Shown: positions 1-7,093, counted from the first letter of the stretch. The stretch is DNA of 7,791 nt from an uncultured Planctomycetaceae bacterium (GCA_903927685.1 CAIYOB010000134.1:1-7791); one strand, 5' to 3'. The notes: a model not told the origin generated them from the sequence alone. Translations and numbers: made by a program.

Positions 1-18
1 CTCGGCGAACGGACACCC

Positions 19-33
19 TTTCGCCAAGCGAAA
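19..33. other. Short perfect hairpin near the left edge
   Basis: TTTCGC and GCGAAA form a perfect 6-bp stem around a CAA loop. The left arm can alternatively pair with GGCGAA at 4-9. It may be the tail of a terminator or an operator belonging to a gene left of the window. No T-run follows it, so I do not call it a terminator. Confidence 0.3.
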
Positions 34-123
34 AGCGCCGAATCACGGTGTCGTCAATGGCCAAGTCCCAAACGACTTTGCCGGCACGCCCTGGCCACGC
101 CGAGCCTTTTCCGCGTCTGGAAC

Positions 124-158
124 CGCCGATTTCGATTGGATTTTCGAGAAAATCGGCG
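124..158. promoter_or_regulatory. Overlapping dyads upstream of the kinase/sigma operon
   Basis: CGCCGATTT at 124-132 pairs perfectly with AAATCGGCG at 150-158 (9 bp, 17-nt loop). A second dyad, GATTTTC at 139-145 with GAAAATC at 148-154 (7 bp, 2-nt loop), shares bases with the right arm, so the two structures exclude each other. The dyad ends 125 bases before the first start codon of the operon, where an operator or a leader structure could lie. I see no convincing -35/-10 pair. The regulatory role is inferred from position and symmetry only. The rest of 1-283 contains no supportable gene. Confidence 0.3.
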
Positions 159-271
159 CGATCTGCCAAGTTCGGGAACAGGAGGACGAATTACTCCCGG
201 ATGGAAGCCAATGAAGGGGCGAGTTGAAGGGAAGTCTCAACGGCGATTCTCACCCGTACACACCATATTTG

Positions 272-276
272 GGAGG
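272..276 (+). promoter_or_regulatory. Ribosome binding site fixing the start of the first gene
   Basis: GGAGG lies 7 nt before the ATG at 284. The in-frame upstream ATG at 224 would add 20 polar residues in front of a clean membrane anchor and has no comparable site, so 284 is preferred. Confidence 0.7.
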
Positions 277-283
277 CAGGGCG

Positions 284-1096
284 ATGTTACGAAGAAGTCT
301 GATTGGGGTCGGCGGCTTGGCGCTGCTGCTGGGGTTGGTTTTCGGTCGCGACATGTTCAGCTATGTCAAGACCACCGTGGGCTGGGTAAACAGCACCGTG
401 AAGGATGCCGTGCCTGTGCAGTTTGAACTGGAGCGGGCGCGGAAGATGATCCAGGGCTTGGACCCGGAGATCAGTCGGCACAAGCGGGAAATCGCTCGCG
501 AGGAGCTTGACCTCCGGAAACTGGCGGCCCAGGTCAAGGAAGACGAGCAGAAACTGGCCAAGAACTGGAGCGAGATCGAGACCCTGCGGGGCGATCTGGC
601 GCGGGGGGACAGCAACTTTGTGTACGCGGGCCATTCGTACACGGTGAAACAGGTCGAGACCGACTTGACCAATCGGTTCGAGCGGTATCAGACCAAGGAG
701 GCGACACTGCAGAAGCTGAGCAAGATCGTGGACGCCCGCGAGCGAGGCTTGACCGCGGCCCAGGAGAAACTGAAGGCCATGATTGCCGCGAAGCGACAAT
801 TGGAGGTTGAGGTTGAAAACCTGGAGGCCAGGCTGAAGATGGTCGAGGTGGCCAAGGCGACGAGCGAATTCGTGATCGATGACAGCCAGTTGTCCCGGAC
901 TCGCCAGCTGTTGAGCGATATCGAATCGCGGATCGAGGTGGACGCTCAGTTGGTCAACGCCGACGACATCGTATTGGACGAGATCCCTGTCGGGGTTCCG
1001 GCGGAGAGCGTCAAGATCCTGGACCGGATCACGGAATACGAGAAGTCCAAGGGGCTGGATGCTGAGGAAGCCCAGCTGGTCGGCGTCGAGAAGTGA
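284..1096 (+). CDS. Membrane-anchored coiled-coil protein of unknown function
   Basis: This 270-aa protein has one N-terminal hydrophobic segment (about residues 5-20) preceded by Arg-Arg. It is followed by a long, highly charged helical region rich in Glu, Lys, Arg and Leu (about 46-106 and 120-190) that looks like coiled coil. Between these is a small distinct stretch, HSYTVKQVETDL at about 117-128. The C-terminal part (about 195-270) is acidic and less regular. The composition would attract automatic labels such as Smc-like or PspA-like, but I see no ATPase or other enzymatic motif and would not adopt those names. A topology with the coiled coil in the cytoplasm or periplasm cannot be decided from sequence. 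It is the first gene of a tight five-gene run, and its stop codon overlaps the start of the FHA-like gene (TGATG). That coupling suggests it is a structural or scaffolding part of the kinase complex. Existence of the gene is near certain; its role is unknown. Confidence 0.85.
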   Translation: MLRRSLIGVGGLALLLGLVFGRDMFSYVKTTVGWVNSTVKDAVPVQFELERARKMIQGLDPEISRHKREIAREELDLRKLAAQVKEDEQKLAKNWSEIETLRGDLARGDSNFVYAGHSYTVKQVETDLTNRFERYQTKEATLQKLSKIVDARERGLTAAQEKLKAMIAAKRQLEVEVENLEARLKMVEVAKATSEFVIDDSQLSRTRQLLSDIESRIEVDAQLVNADDIVLDEIPVGVPAESVKILDRITEYEKSKGLDAEEAQLVGVEK

Positions 1097-1719
1097 TGAA
1101 CGGAAAGAGGTTGCGGACCATGTTTCCGAACGCCTGGAACGACCGTTTTATGCTCTGGGTGGACGGTGTGGGCGGGTACTTGGTATGCCTGTCCGACACG
1201 GTCACGCTGGGGTTGGCCACGCCGGGGAATGCGGTTGACATTCCGATCATGGGAGACCTGTCCCGGCAGCACGCTCGGGTCCGCCGCGAGGAAGGGTACG
1301 TGATCGACCCCTTGCAGACGGTACGCGTCAACGGCCGCCTGGTCCGCGTGGTCACCAACTTGTCCGATGGCGACGAGGTCGAATTGGGCGAAAGCGTGCG
1401 GCTGCGATTCCGGCAGCCGCATGCGTTGAGTGCGACGGCCCGGCTCGAGTTCTTGTCGCGGCATCGCACTCAGCCTTCGGCCAGTGGAATCCTGCTGATG
1501 GCCGAATCCTGCGTGTTGGGTCCCAAGTGGCAGGATCATGTGGTTTGCCGGGAATGGACGCACGACGTCGTGCTGTTCCGGCGGGACGAACAGTTGTTCT
1601 GCCGCGCCCTCGAACCATTGGAACTGAACGGCCGCCGTTGCGAAGGCCAGATGCCCGTCACCCTGGGAACGCATGTGGAAGGAAGCGACTTTTCTTTCTG
1701 CCTGCGGCAAGTCGCGTGA
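1096..1719 (+). CDS. FHA-like protein with two tandem FHA-like repeats
   Basis: The protein has 207 aa from the ATG at 1096, which overlaps the previous stop by one base. A GTG at 1093 and an ATG at 1120 (with AAGAGG 10 nt upstream) are alternative starts; none changes the domain. Residues about 29-107 read as a forkhead-associated domain, with LSRQHARV (S56, H59), then VNGR (N79, G80), then a DGDEVELG turn. FHA domains bind phosphothreonine peptides, using an Arg after the early Gly together with the Ser and Asn. Here the early Gly is followed by Leu (LGL, 38-40), so that phosphate-binding Arg appears to be missing. Residues about 132-204 align as a second, more degenerate copy: VLG, then CREWTHDVVL in place of SRxHA, then LNGR (N178, G179). 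There is no signal peptide, so it is probably cytoplasmic. The kinase gene starts 16 nt downstream, which supports a docking or substrate role. The first FHA-like domain is well supported; the second is inferred. Confidence 0.82.
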   Translation: MNGKRLRTMFPNAWNDRFMLWVDGVGGYLVCLSDTVTLGLATPGNAVDIPIMGDLSRQHARVRREEGYVIDPLQTVRVNGRLVRVVTNLSDGDEVELGESVRLRFRQPHALSATARLEFLSRHRTQPSASGILLMAESCVLGPKWQDHVVCREWTHDVVLFRRDEQLFCRALEPLELNGRRCEGQMPVTLGTHVEGSDFSFCLRQVA

Positions 1720-1735
1720 GAAAGGAAACTGGCAA

Positions 1736-3742
1736 ATGTCGCCGCTAACCGCTACGCTAGATGCTGGCCCCGGCCCGGGCGGCGAACCCGCCGCCGGCTG
1801 GCAGCCTCAACCCAAGGCAGGCGGAAAGATGAAATTCGCCTACAAGACAGGCGCGCGTCCCCTCGATGGCTACGAGATCCAGTGCGGCGTTGGAGTCGGC
1901 GGTTTTGGCGATGTTTACTTCGCCAAAACGGACGCCGGCAAAGAAGTCGCCCTGAAGCGCATTCAACGCAATCTGGATATCGAGATCCGTGGCGTCAAGC
2001 AGTGTCTGAACCTGAAGCATCCCCATCTGGTCGCCTTGTTCGACATCAAGTCGGACGAAGAGGGGCAGACCTGGGTCGTCATGGAATACGTCAATGGCGA
2101 GAGTCTGAAGGCGGTCATCGACCGAAATCCCAACGGGATGCCTGTCGAGCAAGCCGAGCGCTGGTTCCGCGGCATCGCCGCCGGTGTCAGCTGCCTGCAC
2201 GATCACGGGATTGTGCATCGCGACCTCAAGCCCGCCAACATCTTCGACGACCAGGGCTTCATCAAGGTCGGCGATTACGGCTTGTCCAAGTTCATTTCGA
2301 CCAGCCGCCGGAGCGGCCAGACGGAGAGTGTCGGCACGGTGCACTACATGGCCCCCGAGATTGGCCGCGGCGTGTATGGCAAGGAGATCGACGTCTACGC
2401 GCTGGGTGTCATCCTGTACGAAATGCTGACCGGGCGGGTGCCGTTTGACGGGGAGAGCAGTCAGGAGATCATCATGAAGCACCTGACCGACAACCCCGAT
2501 GTGTCGCTCGTACCGCCGCCGTATCGCGAGGTGATCCAGCGAGCCCTGCGAAAGGACCCGCTGAAACGGTTCCGCAATGTGTCCGAGATGTTGGATGCCC
2601 TGCAGATCGTCTGGCAGCCCTCGGCGGCCGGCGCCGTGCGAGGCCGCACGGCCAGCGCGGAACCCGAGATTGTGTTCGGCCAGGTACGGCAGCGAAATCC
2701 CCGGACACCCGAAATCGTGCAGGCCGAGATCGTGTCCCCAAGACGCCGGACGCCTTCCTTGAATGGCGAGCGTGCCGCCGCGGGAGCGGCAGCCTGCACG
2801 CGGAGCGTTGTCGCGTCCGGCAAGCCGCCGGGAAACATGAGCGGATCGACGAAAGCCCTGCTGATCGTGGCCATCGTCCTGGTGCTGCACTTCAATCCGC
2901 TGCTGATTCCGCTGGCCGCGGTGCTCGGGATTGGGTACGTATTCTACTTGGGGGTGCGCAAGCTGACCGTCCGTTCAGCTCGCTGCCAGACGCTGGCCCA
3001 ACTGGAGAAACCGCGGAATCCCGCCGACAGCCTCGCGGCGCAAGTCGCGGCGGCACGGGTCAGGCTGCGCGACAAGCCGGTTCGCGAGCGCGTGACCGAG
3101 CTGACCGGGTCGTTGCTGTCGGCGGCGTTCGTCTCGGCGGTGCTGACGCTCGTGGTCTTGCTGCTGCAAGCGTCGACCCTCGATGGCTCGAACACCGGTT
3201 GGGCGATCTACGCCTGGCTCGCCTCGGTCAGCACGCTCGGCTCGTGGATGCTGCTGACGGTGGCCAAGTTCTGGGAAGCGGACGCGGGCGAGCACTTCGG
3301 CCGCCGCTTCGTGATGCTGGCGGCGGGGTTGGCGATCGGCGCCGTAGCGTGCGGACTGAGTCAGCTGCTGCTGCTGGATGTTCCGGACCAGGACCATTGG
3401 ACCGCGCATGCGTTGGGGAACGCTTCGTGGCTGCCCACGATGCATCGCGCGGACGGTTCCCCCTTGTTCGCCGCCTATCTGATCTACTTTGCCGGTCTGT
3501 TTGCCGTCCTCCGCTGGTGGCGGCAGATGGACCCGCTACGCAAGAACCGCTTGAGCATTTGGACCACCGCCGTGTGTCTGTTGTGGGCGTGGGTGATGCA
3601 CTCGCTGTGCAGCTTCCCGCAGCCGTGGGGATTCATCCTGGCCGCAACAATCTCCGTGGTTGTCCAGTTGGCCGCTCCGTGGATTAGCCCCGACGAACGC
3701 GCGGCACTGATCCAGCAGCCGCGGGAGGTGCGACTGACATGA
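1736..3742 (+). CDS. Membrane-bound Hanks-type Ser/Thr protein kinase
   Basis: The protein has 668 aa. The ATG at 1736 is chosen because AAAGGA at 1721-1726 precedes it by 9 nt; the upstream ATG at 1673 lies inside the FHA-like gene. The kinase domain covers about residues 44-295: glycine loop GVGVGGFG (51-58), VALK with K74, catalytic loop HRDLKPAN (D163, K165, N168), DYG in place of DFG (180-182), activation segment SGQTESVGTVHYMAPE (APE 206-208), then DVYALGVILYEMLTG. All core catalytic residues are present, so it should be active. The alpha-C Glu is less clear: E83 is the likely candidate but is spaced further than usual from the HPHLV motif. A Pro/Arg-rich linker (about 296-370) leads to a C-terminal half with about seven or eight hydrophobic segments (near 372-406, 459-478, 487-510, 525-548, 576-593, 608-622 and 633-650). 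No PASTA or other extracellular sensor domain is seen. The stop overlaps the next start (ATGA). Kinase identity is very secure; the signal sensed is unknown. Confidence 0.95.
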   Translation: MSPLTATLDAGPGPGGEPAAGWQPQPKAGGKMKFAYKTGARPLDGYEIQCGVGVGGFGDVYFAKTDAGKEVALKRIQRNLDIEIRGVKQCLNLKHPHLVALFDIKSDEEGQTWVVMEYVNGESLKAVIDRNPNGMPVEQAERWFRGIAAGVSCLHDHGIVHRDLKPANIFDDQGFIKVGDYGLSKFISTSRRSGQTESVGTVHYMAPEIGRGVYGKEIDVYALGVILYEMLTGRVPFDGESSQEIIMKHLTDNPDVSLVPPPYREVIQRALRKDPLKRFRNVSEMLDALQIVWQPSAAGAVRGRTASAEPEIVFGQVRQRNPRTPEIVQAEIVSPRRRTPSLNGERAAAGAAACTRSVVASGKPPGNMSGSTKALLIVAIVLVLHFNPLLIPLAAVLGIGYVFYLGVRKLTVRSARCQTLAQLEKPRNPADSLAAQVAAARVRLRDKPVRERVTELTGSLLSAAFVSAVLTLVVLLLQASTLDGSNTGWAIYAWLASVSTLGSWMLLTVAKFWEADAGEHFGRRFVMLAAGLAIGAVACGLSQLLLLDVPDQDHWTAHALGNASWLPTMHRADGSPLFAAYLIYFAGLFAVLRWWRQMDPLRKNRLSIWTTAVCLLWAWVMHSLCSFPQPWGFILAATISVVVQLAAPWISPDERAALIQQPREVRLT

Positions 3743-4659
3743 ACGTACACGGGAGTTGGTTTGCGATGCTGTTACTGCTGGTCCTGGGTGTGACCGTGGC
3801 CGTCTTGCTTGCCAGCGCCCCCGCGCGTCGCTGGCTCCCGGCGATCCTGACCGTGCTACTGGTGGCGTTCTGCGGCTTGGCGGTCGTGCGGGTCTCCGTC
3901 CGTCCGGCGCCAGCCCTGACAGCTGAATTCAGGCACGCGGAGGCGACCGTAAGCGGACCTGTGCGGCCAGAGAGGACCGCCCCGGCGTCGCCCGCCGCCG
4001 CAGACGCTGAACCGATGACGCTCGAAGCCGACGACACGCTCATCGCCCTGGACAAGGCAGATCGCTCAGACTCGCTCCCGCCGCGGCCGGGGTGGGCGGA
4101 CCGCAAGCCCACGCAAGTCGGCGACGTCTATCAAGTCTCCGTGGCGTCCGGTCCCCAGGAAAAGTTGAGTGAATGCGCGCCAGCCCTGGACGAACAGTTG
4201 AAGAAGGCCGTAGCGGCTTACATTGACGACTACTCGGGCCTCGAGGCCGTCGGCAACCGCCGGGCCTCGGATCTGATTGCGTATGATCCGGGGTACATCA
4301 AGACGCATCTGGTCAAGTCAGGATGCCTGTTCGAGGAAAAGCTGCAGATGTCGTTCGGCCCGATGTACCAGACGCATGCGTTGCTCGAATTCGGGCCTGC
4401 GTTTCGTGCCGAATTGGACGGCCGGCGCGGCGACGTGCAGCGTTACGCACGGGAAGTGGCGATGGTCTTCCGACTGCGGGGCTTGGCCCTTGGTTTCGCC
4501 GCCGTGCTCAGCGTCTTGGCGGTCGTGTTCGGCTACTTGCGACTCGACGCGACGTGCCGCGGTTCTTGCCGCGGCCGCTTGCGGTTCCTGGCGGCAACGG
4601 CGATACTGGTGGTCGTGGTCGCCGGCACGTGGCTGGCGCGAAGCGTGATGTCGCTGTGA
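3739..4659 (+). CDS. Four-helix membrane protein with large loop domain, unknown function
   Basis: I do not recognise this 306-aa protein as a named family. Two hydrophobic helices lie near the N-terminus (about 7-25 and 33-54) and two near the C-terminus (about 247-267 and 282-302), with a soluble region of about 190 residues between them. The first part of the loop (about 60-113) is Ala/Pro-rich and probably disordered. The second part (about 114-240) looks folded, with PGWADRKPTQVGDVYQVSV, an acidic helix, and two cysteines (C146, C196) that could form a disulfide if the loop is exported. With an even number of helices on each side, the loop may face the periplasm with both termini inside, or the reverse. 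GGAGG at 3724-3728 lies 10 nt before the ATG, which overlaps the kinase stop by 4 bases. Its place between the kinase and sigma genes makes it a candidate sensor or partner in the same signalling unit; this is inference from position. Confidence 0.85.
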   Translation: MNVHGSWFAMLLLLVLGVTVAVLLASAPARRWLPAILTVLLVAFCGLAVVRVSVRPAPALTAEFRHAEATVSGPVRPERTAPASPAAADAEPMTLEADDTLIALDKADRSDSLPPRPGWADRKPTQVGDVYQVSVASGPQEKLSECAPALDEQLKKAVAAYIDDYSGLEAVGNRRASDLIAYDPGYIKTHLVKSGCLFEEKLQMSFGPMYQTHALLEFGPAFRAELDGRRGDVQRYAREVAMVFRLRGLALGFAAVLSVLAVVFGYLRLDATCRGSCRGRLRFLAATAILVVVVAGTWLARSVMSL

Positions 4660-4673
4660 CTTCCGCCAACGGT

Positions 4674-5315
4674 ATGGCCCAGTCGTCCTCCGTCGAGAAA
4701 ACTCTGATTGAGCGGATTCGCCAAGGCGAGTCCGACGCCTGGGGCGATTTGATCGCCCGGTATGAGGGCCGCTTGCTGGCCTTCGTCGAAGGCCGCGTCG
4801 GCCGGCGGGCCGCCGCCGAAGACATCGTCCAGGAAACCCTGGTCGGGTTCCTCACCAGCTTGCCGAATTACGACGGCAAGCGGCCTCTGGAGAGTTATCT
4901 CTTTTCCATCTGCGCGTACAAGTTGACGGACCATCTGCGCCGCGAAGGCCGCCGGCCGGCAGTGCCGTTTTCCACCCGAGACGACTCGCAGGCCCCCTGG
5001 GATCCCGCGTCGCCCGCCCGTGCCGCCAGCAGCATCGCCCGCAGCGCCGAGCGGGCGGACTTGGAGGAAAGGGCACTCGTCGAGGCGCTCCAGCACCAAG
5101 TGGATCGCATCCGGCAGCGCGGCGAGTGGACCAAACTGGAGTGCCTTGAACTGCTGTTCGTCGCCGGCTGGGCCAACAAGGATGTCGCCCGGGAATTGCG
5201 ACTGAGCGAACAGCAGGTTGCGAATTTCAAATTCGACTTCCTCGCTAACCTCCGCAAACAGGTCCGCAAGCAGGGACTGTCCGAAGACGTGTTTCCGGAG
5301 TTGTACGACGAGTGA
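4674..5315 (+). CDS. ECF-type RNA polymerase sigma factor (sigma-70 family)
   Basis: This is a 213-aa sigma factor with only regions 2 and 4. Region 2 spans about residues 11-92, with the core-binding motif AAEDIVQETL (47-56) and the promoter -10-binding stretch SYLFSICAYKLTDHLRRE (74-91). A Pro/Ala-rich linker follows (about 93-125). Region 4 (about 145-200) has a helix-turn-helix NKDVARELRLSEQQVANFKF (168-187) for -35 recognition. The usual DAED of region 2.2 reads AAED, so the first acidic residue is lost. A GTG at 4656 would overlap the previous stop (GTGA) and add six residues; ATG 4674 is preferred because it is the stronger codon, but neither start has a good Shine-Dalgarno. No anti-sigma factor gene is in the window. 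Planctomycetes are known to carry ECF groups genetically linked to Ser/Thr kinases, and this gene fits that pattern, so phosphorylation control is plausible but unproven. Confidence 0.92.
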   Translation: MAQSSSVEKTLIERIRQGESDAWGDLIARYEGRLLAFVEGRVGRRAAAEDIVQETLVGFLTSLPNYDGKRPLESYLFSICAYKLTDHLRREGRRPAVPFSTRDDSQAPWDPASPARAASSIARSAERADLEERALVEALQHQVDRIRQRGEWTKLECLELLFVAGWANKDVARELRLSEQQVANFKFDFLANLRKQVRKQGLSEDVFPELYDE

Positions 5316-5356
5316 TGCCAGTGTCCTGCCAAGATTCGCCCCCCCGTTTCTTCCAC

Positions 5357-5362
5357 GAGGAG
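5357..5362 (+). promoter_or_regulatory. Ribosome binding site deciding the lyase start
   Basis: GAGGAG lies 6 nt before the ATG at 5369 and directly abuts the ATG at 5363. Only 5369 has workable spacing, and it places a standard signal peptide at the exact N-terminus. In-frame GTG 5312 and ATG 5315, which overlap the sigma stop, are therefore disfavoured. Confidence 0.7.
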
Positions 5363-5368
5363 ATGGTC

Positions 5369-7063
5369 ATGCGTTGTCTGCCGTTCTGCGGCGTTGCACT
5401 CGTGTGGTTTGCTTCCGTCGCGTCCGCCCAGGTGGCCGAAAAACTGGATCGCGGCGTCGTGGCCTTGCGGCGTGCCGACGGAGCAGTCTATATCGGCTGG
5501 CGACTGCTGGCGTCGGACCCGGCCGAGGCGGGGTTCCACGTTTATCGCCAGGCGGACCCGGCCAGCGAAACGCGACGCCTGACCAGCGAGCCGCTCCGGG
5601 GCAGCACCAATTTTGTCGATGCCGAGTCACCGCGAGACGGCACTCCGCAGTACTCGGTCGGCCTCGTCACGGCGGCCGGCGAGGGACCGGCGAGTCCTGC
5701 GGTGGCGGTCGTTGGCATGTCGGCGGGCGAGTCCTACGTGCCCATCCGCTTGCAGGGCGACTATCGCACGCACAAAGTGGCCGCGGGTGACCTGGACGGC
5801 GATGGCCGGTACGAGCTGGTCATCCAGCATCCCGACTTCAATACCGATCCCTACCAGGCGCCGGGCTACTGGAAGCGAAGCACGGACACCTATAAGCTCG
5901 AAGCCTACTCCTTGGACGGCCGCTTCCTGTGGCGGCACGACATGGGCTGGTCGATCGAAGCGGGAACGTGGTACGCGCCGTACGTCGTCTACGACGTGGA
6001 TGGCGACGGCCGGGCCGAGGTCTACTGCAAAGGCGGCGAAGGCGACCCGCGCGAACCCGAAGGACATGTGAAGACCGGGCCGGAATGGCTGTACAAGCTG
6101 GACGGGCAGACCGGCGAGCTGGTCAAGCAGATCCCCTGGATCCCGCGGCTGCCGGAGATCGGAGAGTACAACTACTACTGCCGCAACATGCTGGCCGTGG
6201 CTTACCTGGATGGCAAGCGGCCGCATCTGTTGATGCAGCGGGGAACCTACCGGGCCATCGTGATCGAGGCCTACGATCCCGACCTGAATCTTGTCTGGCG
6301 CTGGAACTCGCACGACGAGAAGGAAAGGTACGACAGCCAAGGCGCTCACACCATTCGCGTCGCCGACGTCGACAGCGACGGCTGCGACGAGATCATCGTC
6401 GGCTCGTGCCTGGTGGATCACGACGGCAAGGCGATGTGGACGCTCGGCATCGGACACCCCGATACGTGCTACGTGGGCAAGATCGATCCGGACCGGGCGG
6501 GCCTACAGATCTTCTACGGGATCGAGCCACGGCAGAAGAGCGGCGCCGTGCGGTTGGTCGATGCCTTGACCGGCAAGTCATATTGGGCAAACAGCGAGCC
6601 GACCGTCCACGTGCACAGCCAAGGCATGTGCGCCGACATCCTGGCCGAGCACTCTGGCCAGGAATGCTACGCGGGCGAGGCTAAGGGCGGGGACCAGGCG
6701 TGGATGTACACGGCGCAGGGCCAGCGGATCGGTAACGAGAATATCGGCTCCTTGTCCCCGTGGACACTGTGGTGGGATGCCGACCCGCAGAAGGAAATCC
6801 TCCTGAAGGGCAAGCTGATGAAGTTCCCCAGCCAGACGGTGTGCGAGCCGCGGGGGGCTGACCGTCCGCAAATGGTGGCCGACTTGCTAGGCGACTGGCG
6901 TGAGGAACTGGTCGTCGCCGTCGACGGTGAACTGCGAATCTACAGCACCACGATTCGCGCGGAAACGCGCCGCGTCTGCTTGATGCAGGATCGCCTGTAC
7001 CGGCTGTACGTCGCCACGAACTCGATGGGCTACAACACGCCGCCGCAGCACTCCAACCCGTAA
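5369..7063 (+). CDS. Secreted rhamnogalacturonan lyase, polysaccharide lyase family 11
   Basis: The 564-aa precursor has a signal peptide with probable cleavage after VASA (residue 20), so the enzyme acts outside the cytoplasm. Residues about 23-115 form the N-terminal beta-sheet (FnIII-like) domain typical of PL11 enzymes, including GVVAL and VYIGWRLLASD. From about 120 to the end is the beta-propeller catalytic domain, with calcium-binding loops DLDGDGRYE (141-149), DVDGDGRAE (209-217) and DVDSDGCDE (333-341). Further family-like segments are YNYYCRNMLAVAYLDGKRP, RWNSHDEK, GAHTIRVADVD, HVHSQGMCAD and SPWTLWWD. Known PL11 enzymes such as Bacillus YesW cleave the rhamnose-galacturonate backbone of rhamnogalacturonan I by calcium-dependent beta-elimination. 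The length is near the family norm, slightly short, and the C-terminus ends in MGYNTPPQHSNP. It starts 53 nt after the sigma gene on the same strand. It could be read through from that operon or have its own promoter; the gap shows no clear promoter. Family assignment is strong; exact substrate is inferred. Confidence 0.93.
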   Translation: MRCLPFCGVALVWFASVASAQVAEKLDRGVVALRRADGAVYIGWRLLASDPAEAGFHVYRQADPASETRRLTSEPLRGSTNFVDAESPRDGTPQYSVGLVTAAGEGPASPAVAVVGMSAGESYVPIRLQGDYRTHKVAAGDLDGDGRYELVIQHPDFNTDPYQAPGYWKRSTDTYKLEAYSLDGRFLWRHDMGWSIEAGTWYAPYVVYDVDGDGRAEVYCKGGEGDPREPEGHVKTGPEWLYKLDGQTGELVKQIPWIPRLPEIGEYNYYCRNMLAVAYLDGKRPHLLMQRGTYRAIVIEAYDPDLNLVWRWNSHDEKERYDSQGAHTIRVADVDSDGCDEIIVGSCLVDHDGKAMWTLGIGHPDTCYVGKIDPDRAGLQIFYGIEPRQKSGAVRLVDALTGKSYWANSEPTVHVHSQGMCADILAEHSGQECYAGEAKGGDQAWMYTAQGQRIGNENIGSLSPWTLWWDADPQKEILLKGKLMKFPSQTVCEPRGADRPQMVADLLGDWREELVVAVDGELRIYSTTIRAETRRVCLMQDRLYRLYVATNSMGYNTPPQHSNP

Positions 7064-7080
7064 CGACGAGGTGCGGTTGG

Positions 7081-7093
7081 CGGGAGTCTCCCG
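7081..7093 (+). terminator. Possible weak terminator hairpin after the lyase gene
   Basis: CGGGA and TCCCG pair around GTC, 17 nt after the lyase stop codon. The stem is only 5-6 bp and no T-run follows, so termination here is doubtful. The larger inverted repeats just downstream are better candidates for ending transcription. Confidence 0.2.

Noticed and set aside
201..227. Eight-codon reading frame beginning ATGGAAGCC, with GGAGG at 181-185
   Set aside because: The Shine-Dalgarno-like site is 15 nt away, too far for normal initiation, and the peptide has no leader-peptide signature such as a run of one amino acid.
43..240. Minus-strand 65-codon open frame in the upstream region
   Set aside because: No ribosome binding site or recognisable motif, and low-quality composition; it overlaps the dyad region and looks like chance in high-GC DNA.
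946..1710. Long minus-strand open frame (254 codons) opposite the FHA-like gene
   Set aside because: It is antisense to a clear FHA-like protein and is rich in His/Gln/Arg, as expected for the complement of a high-GC gene. No domain is visible.
1757..2890. Long minus-strand open frame (377 codons) opposite the kinase domain
   Set aside because: The plus strand encodes an intact kinase with all catalytic motifs here; the antisense frame is a GC-driven shadow with no domain of its own.
4323..4673. N-terminal extension of the sigma factor from ATG 4323
   Set aside because: It would overlap the preceding gene by over 300 nt, and the added residues are Arg/Gly-rich without sigma features.
5627..6457. 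Minus-strand 276-codon open frame opposite the lyase
   Set aside because: It lies antisense to the well-matched PL11 domain; its Val/Asp/His-rich sequence reflects the repeated calcium-binding loops on the other strand.
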